A stretch of 64,000 nucleotides of DNA from Bradyrhizobium rifense (GTDB lineage Bacteria > Pseudomonadota > Alphaproteobacteria > Rhizobiales > Xanthobacteraceae), in contig NZ_VSSS01000067.1 in NCBI RefSeq assembly GCF_008123425.1, forward strand, positions 186,001 to 250,000. Reading direction: 5' to 3'. The translations under genes and the position numbers were made by a program. Below the pieces are notes generated by a model that made no database searches, was not told the origin of the DNA, and saw only the letters and a program-made list of their open reading frames with translations. Numbering within the stretch: position 1 is the stretch's first letter; every line of letters begins with the position of its first letter. Shown one piece after another: positions 60,764-64,000 of the stretch.

Positions 60764-61738
60764 TTATTCCACCTTGAGGCCGGCGAACTCGACGACCTTC
60801 TTCCACTTCGCGGTCTCGGCCTCGATCTCCTGGCCGAACGCCTCCGGCGTCAGCACCAGCGGGTCGCCGCCGAGCTCCACCAGGCGCTTGGTCATGTCGG
60901 GCTCCTTCATGAGCGTATTGATCTCGTTGTTGAGCTTGGCGATCATGTCCTTGGGCATGTTCTTCGGCGCACCCATGCCGAACAGCGCGCTCGCCTCGTA
61001 GTCCTTCACGGTCTCGCCGATCGCGGGCACGTCCGGCAGCTGCGGCGAGCGCTGCGCCGTGGTGACGCCGAGCGCGCGAAGCGAGCCGGAGCGGATGTGC
61101 TGGATGATCGAGGGCATGTTGTCGAAGATCACCTGCACCTGGCCGCCGAGCATGTCGGTGATCGCGGGTGCCGCGCCGCGATAGGGCACGTGCTGCATCT
61201 TGCAGCCGGTCATCGACATGAACATCTCGCCGGACAGGTGCACCGAGGTGCCGTTGCCGGAGGAAGCCATGTTCACCTTGCCGGGATTGGCCTTCACGTA
61301 CTCGATGAACTCGGCGACGGTCTGCGCCGGCACGTCCTTGTTGACGGTCATCACATTCGGCGTCCGCTGGAACGAGGCGATCGGCGCGATGTCGCGCACG
61401 AAGTTGAACTTGAGATTCGTATAGAGCGTGGCGTTGATGTAGTTGGCCGGATTGACCAGCAGCACGGTGTAGCCGTCGGGCTCGGAGTTGATAACGGATT
61501 CGGTGCCGATATTGTTGCCGGCGCCCGGCTTGTTCTCGATCACGAATTGCTGGCCGAACTTTTCCGACAGCCGCTGGCCGATCAGCCGCGCCAGAATATC
61601 GGTGGCGCCGCCCGGCGGATAGCCGACCACGAACTTCACCGGCCGGGACGGATAGTCGGCGGCGAAGGCTTTCGACAGCGGGCTGGCTGCAAGAGGCGTG
61701 GCGGCAAGCAGGCCGAGCGCGGAACGGCGAGTGATCAT
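60764..61738 (-). CDS. Tripartite tricarboxylate transporter binding protein (TctC/Bug family)
   Basis: 324 residues. A signal peptide with an RR at position 4-5 (ITRRSALGLLAATPLAAS) may use Tat or Sec. The mature start YPSRPVKFVVGYPPGGATDILARL and the blocks ENKPGAGNNIGTESV, NMASSGNGTSVHLSGEMF, HVPYRGAAPAITDMLGGQVQ are the Bug-family signature. It binds a carboxylic acid in the periplasm. No TctA/TctB genes adjoin it, common for orphan Bug proteins. It is divergent from the VOC gene. Confidence 0.9.
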   Translation of the reverse strand: MITRRSALGLLAATPLAASPLSKAFAADYPSRPVKFVVGYPPGGATDILARLIGQRLSEKFGQQFVIENKPGAGNNIGTESVINSEPDGYTVLLVNPANYINATLYTNLKFNFVRDIAPIASFQRTPNVMTVNKDVPAQTVAEFIEYVKANPGKVNMASSGNGTSVHLSGEMFMSMTGCKMQHVPYRGAAPAITDMLGGQVQVIFDNMPSIIQHIRSGSLRALGVTTAQRSPQLPDVPAIGETVKDYEASALFGMGAPKNMPKDMIAKLNNEINTLMKEPDMTKRLVELGGDPLVLTPEAFGQEIEAETAKWKKVVEFAGLKVE

Positions 61739-61866
61739 CTCAAGGGTTCTCCCAAGTGTTGTTCTTAAAAGGGGGCGTTGTTCTTGATCGTGGCGTCAGC
61801 GGCGTTGTAACAAAGCCCGCCACGCGCGGAAAGTGCGCAAGCTTCATGGCGACGAAAGGATAAGGC

Positions 61867-62277
61867 ATGCCGGTCAAGGTTCAGGCCCTCGATCACCTCG
61901 TGATCAACGTCGCCGACGTCGCGATTACCGCCGAGTGGTATCGCAATATCCTCGGCATGGAAGTCAAGGTGTTCGATCCCGGTGGCGGCAAAGCGCCGCG
62001 GACCTCGCTTCAGTTTGGTCAACAGAAGATCAACGTCCGGCCACGCGACGCCGACAAGGTGGAGTGGTTCACCGCCGACCACCAGACCGCCGGCAGCGAG
62101 GATCTGTGCTTCCTCACCTCCGCGACACCCGACGAGGTGGTGGCGCATTTGAAGGCACATGGCGTCGCGATCGAGGAAGGTCCGGTGCCCAAGCAGGGCG
62201 CCCGCGGCACGCTGCGCTCGGTCTATTGCCGGGATCCGGATGGCAGCCTGATCGAGATTTCGTCGTACGAGGATTAG
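61867..62277 (+). CDS. VOC-family (glyoxalase/bleomycin-resistance-like) protein
   Basis: 136 residues. Two paired beta-alpha-beta-beta-beta units: ALDHLVINVADVAITAEWYRNILGMEV and DLCFLTSATPDEVVAHLKAHGVAIEEGPVP, with VYCRDPDGSLIEISSYE holding the final ligands. Candidate metal ligands are the His near the start and the Glu of LIEIS. The reaction is unknown. ATG 61867 follows ATAAGGC. It is followed by an acyl-CoA ligase gene on the same strand after 128 bases. Confidence 0.87.
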   Translation: MPVKVQALDHLVINVADVAITAEWYRNILGMEVKVFDPGGGKAPRTSLQFGQQKINVRPRDADKVEWFTADHQTAGSEDLCFLTSATPDEVVAHLKAHGVAIEEGPVPKQGARGTLRSVYCRDPDGSLIEISSYED

Positions 62278-62405
62278 CACGCCGCCAAGACGTGCTGACG
62301 GCCCCGCTCCTCCCCGTGATTTGCGCCCCGCGCCATCCGATGGCAGGAAGACGCAATAATCAAAAGGCAGCCGCCATCAAGATGCAGGCTGCACGGGAGG
62401 GATCC

Positions 62406-63980
62406 ATGTCCAGTCAACAGACCGCAGCTGGAATCGTCGGCCCGTTCGACGGGCTCGACGTGCCGTGGCTGCTGAGGATGCGCGCTGAGGTGCGCCGTGA
62501 CCATCCATTCCTGATCTGGGCGCCGTTCGAGGCACCGGCACGGCGCTGGAGCTATGGCGAGTTTCACGAGCGGGTCGGCGCGCTCGCGGCGGGGCTGTCG
62601 AAGCGCGGCATCAAGCCCGGCGAGTATGTGCTCATTCATCTCGACAATTGCATCGAGGCGCTGCTGGCGTGGTTTGCCTGCGTCGAACTCGGCGCCATCG
62701 CGGTCACCACCAACACGCGGTCGGCGCCGGCGGAGATCGAATATTTCGCCGATCATTGCGGCGCGGTCGCCGCGATCACGCAGCCGGCCTATGCGGAGAT
62801 CGTCGCGCAGAACTGCCGCAACATTCGCTGGATGGCGGTGACCTCGCACGATGCGGGCGCCGCGCAAACCATTTCACGCGGCGACCGTTTTGACGAGCTG
62901 TTCGCCGACAGCGCGGACCGGCCGAAGCGCGCGACCGATCCGCTGGCGCCATGCAGCGTGCAGTACACGTCAGGCACGACATCGCGGCCGAAGGCGGTGC
63001 TCTGGACCCACGCCAACGCGCTGTGGGGCGCCAAGATCAATGCGGAGCATGAAGACCTGCACGCCGGCGACGTGCACCAGACTTATCTGCCGCTGTTCCA
63101 CACCAATGCGCTGGCCTATTCCATGCTGGCGACGTTGTGGGTCGGGGCGACTTGCGTGATTCAGCCGCGCTTCTCCGCGAGCCGGTTCTGGGGCGTCGCG
63201 CGCGAGCACGGCTCGACCTGGACCTCGACGATTCCGTTCTGCATGAAGGCTCTGCTCGAGCAGGAGATCCCGCGGGACCACAAATTCCGCCTGTGGGGCA
63301 CCGCGATCAACGAGCCGCCGGCGTTTGCCGCGTTCGGCGTCAAGATGATCGGCTGGTGGGGCATGACCGAGACCATCACCCACGGCATCATCGGCGAGGT
63401 CGACCAGCCCAACATCCCGATGTCGATCGGCCGCGCCGCGCCGGAATATCAGATCCGCATCACCGATGATGACGGACGGCCGACCGAAGCCGGCGACACC
63501 GGCAATCTCTCGATCAAGGGTATTGTCGGCCTGTCGCTGTTCGCTGAATACCTGCACAACGAGAAGGCGACGCGCGAGAGCTTTGATGAGGACGGCTATT
63601 TCATCACCGGCGACCGCATCACGCGGCTGGAGAAGGGCTACCTCAGGTTCGGCGACCGCGCCAAGGACATGCTGAAGGTCGGCGGCGAGAACGTCGCGGC
63701 CTCCGAGATCGAGCAGGTGATCGCAATCGTGCCCGGCGTGCGCGAGGCCGCGGTGGTGGCGAAGAAGCATCCGATGCTGGATGAGGTGCCGGTCGTCTTC
63801 ATCATCCCGCATGGCGGTGTCGCGGGCGCGGCGCCGGACCTGCAGGACCGCGTGATGGCGGCCTGCCGCAAGGGCCTCGCCGACTTCAAGGTGCCGCGCG
63901 AGATCAGGCTCGTCGACGACATGCCGCGCTCGACGCTGGAGAAGGTGGCGAAGGCGGAGTTGCGGAAGATGGTGGGGTAG
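62406..63980 (+). CDS. AMP-dependent acyl-CoA synthetase/ligase
   Basis: 524 residues. The P-loop-like motif YTSGTTSRPKAVLWTHAN, GWWGMTETITHGIIGE, DGYFITGDRITRLEKGYLRFGDR and the C-terminal catalytic Lys region STLEKVAKAELRKMVG are complete. It activates a carboxylic acid to an acyl-AMP and then a CoA thioester. It resembles the crotonobetaine/carnitine or medium-chain acyl-CoA ligase group. GGGAGG at 62395-62400 sets the start at 62406. With the Bug-type binding protein and VOC protein nearby it may belong to the catabolism of an imported organic acid. Confidence 0.9.
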   Translation: MSSQQTAAGIVGPFDGLDVPWLLRMRAEVRRDHPFLIWAPFEAPARRWSYGEFHERVGALAAGLSKRGIKPGEYVLIHLDNCIEALLAWFACVELGAIAVTTNTRSAPAEIEYFADHCGAVAAITQPAYAEIVAQNCRNIRWMAVTSHDAGAAQTISRGDRFDELFADSADRPKRATDPLAPCSVQYTSGTTSRPKAVLWTHANALWGAKINAEHEDLHAGDVHQTYLPLFHTNALAYSMLATLWVGATCVIQPRFSASRFWGVAREHGSTWTSTIPFCMKALLEQEIPRDHKFRLWGTAINEPPAFAAFGVKMIGWWGMTETITHGIIGEVDQPNIPMSIGRAAPEYQIRITDDDGRPTEAGDTGNLSIKGIVGLSLFAEYLHNEKATRESFDEDGYFITGDRITRLEKGYLRFGDRAKDMLKVGGENVAASEIEQVIAIVPGVREAAVVAKKHPMLDEVPVVFIIPHGGVAGAAPDLQDRVMAACRKGLADFKVPREIRLVDDMPRSTLEKVAKAELRKMVG

Positions 63981-64000
63981 CGGCGGCGGATCAGAACGAT

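Noticed and set aside
1..64000. CRISPR array, prophage or rRNA operon
   Set aside because: No spaced direct repeats of CRISPR type, no phage structural or integrase genes and no rRNA signatures were seen; the tandem 14- and 15-bp repeats have no spacers.

Overview
The window is GC-rich alphaproteobacterial chromosome and reads most like Bradyrhizobium or a close relative. The evidence is a RegS/RegR-type redox two-component pair, an intracellular polyhydroxybutyrate (PHB) depolymerase, a 3' glnD fragment, very dense ABC-type amino-acid uptake genes, and several families of long intergenic palindromes of the kind familiar from Bradyrhizobiaceae. This assignment is inferred from gene content; no 16S rRNA gene is present.

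Layout. 1-9.7 kb: the end of glnD, a methyltransferase repair gene, two tandem paralogous branched-chain amino-acid-type binding proteins, penicillin-binding protein 1A and an M48-like metallopeptidase. 9.9-15.9 kb: PHB depolymerase, an ABC-2 exporter, the divergent regSR-like pair and the repair nuclease gene mmcB. 15.9-24.6 kb: two GH13 glycosidase-family genes facing each other, a metallo-beta-lactamase-fold hydrolase, a PHB-depolymerase-like esterase, an MFS exporter and soluble transhydrogenase. 24.8-29.8 kb: a luciferase-like monooxygenase, a P450, a short-chain dehydrogenase and an HWE histidine kinase. 29.9-41.5 kb: three cyclic-di-GMP proteins flanking a complete five-gene branched-chain amino-acid-type ABC operon.

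41.5-55.7 kb is the accessory part. It starts at a tRNA-Arg(CCG) followed by a shredded IS1595-type transposase and a patch of very small genes with good ribosome binding sites. It then holds a putative glycosyltransferase, an O-antigen-ligase-like protein, a sterol desaturase broken by one in-frame stop beside its probable AraC-type regulator, and a 46-residue peptide with a double-glycine leader. It ends with the scattered remains of a BchE-type B12/radical-SAM cyclase gene, apparently split by a roughly 0.7-kb insertion. 55.7-64 kb returns to ordinary content: a stand-alone uppS in an apparent operon with a regulator and a membrane protein, a trypsin-like protease, an ArsR/AHSA1/DUF899 operon, a TctC-type binding protein, a VOC protein and an acyl-CoA ligase.

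Taken together, the window covers nitrogen-status signalling (GlnD), redox control (RegSR), uptake of amino and organic acids, carbon storage (PHB and probably trehalose or maltose) and c-di-GMP signalling. The most unusual items are the bchE fossil, the orphan double-glycine peptide, the motif triplet between the AraC gene and the broken desaturase, and the repeat arrays in three promoter regions.
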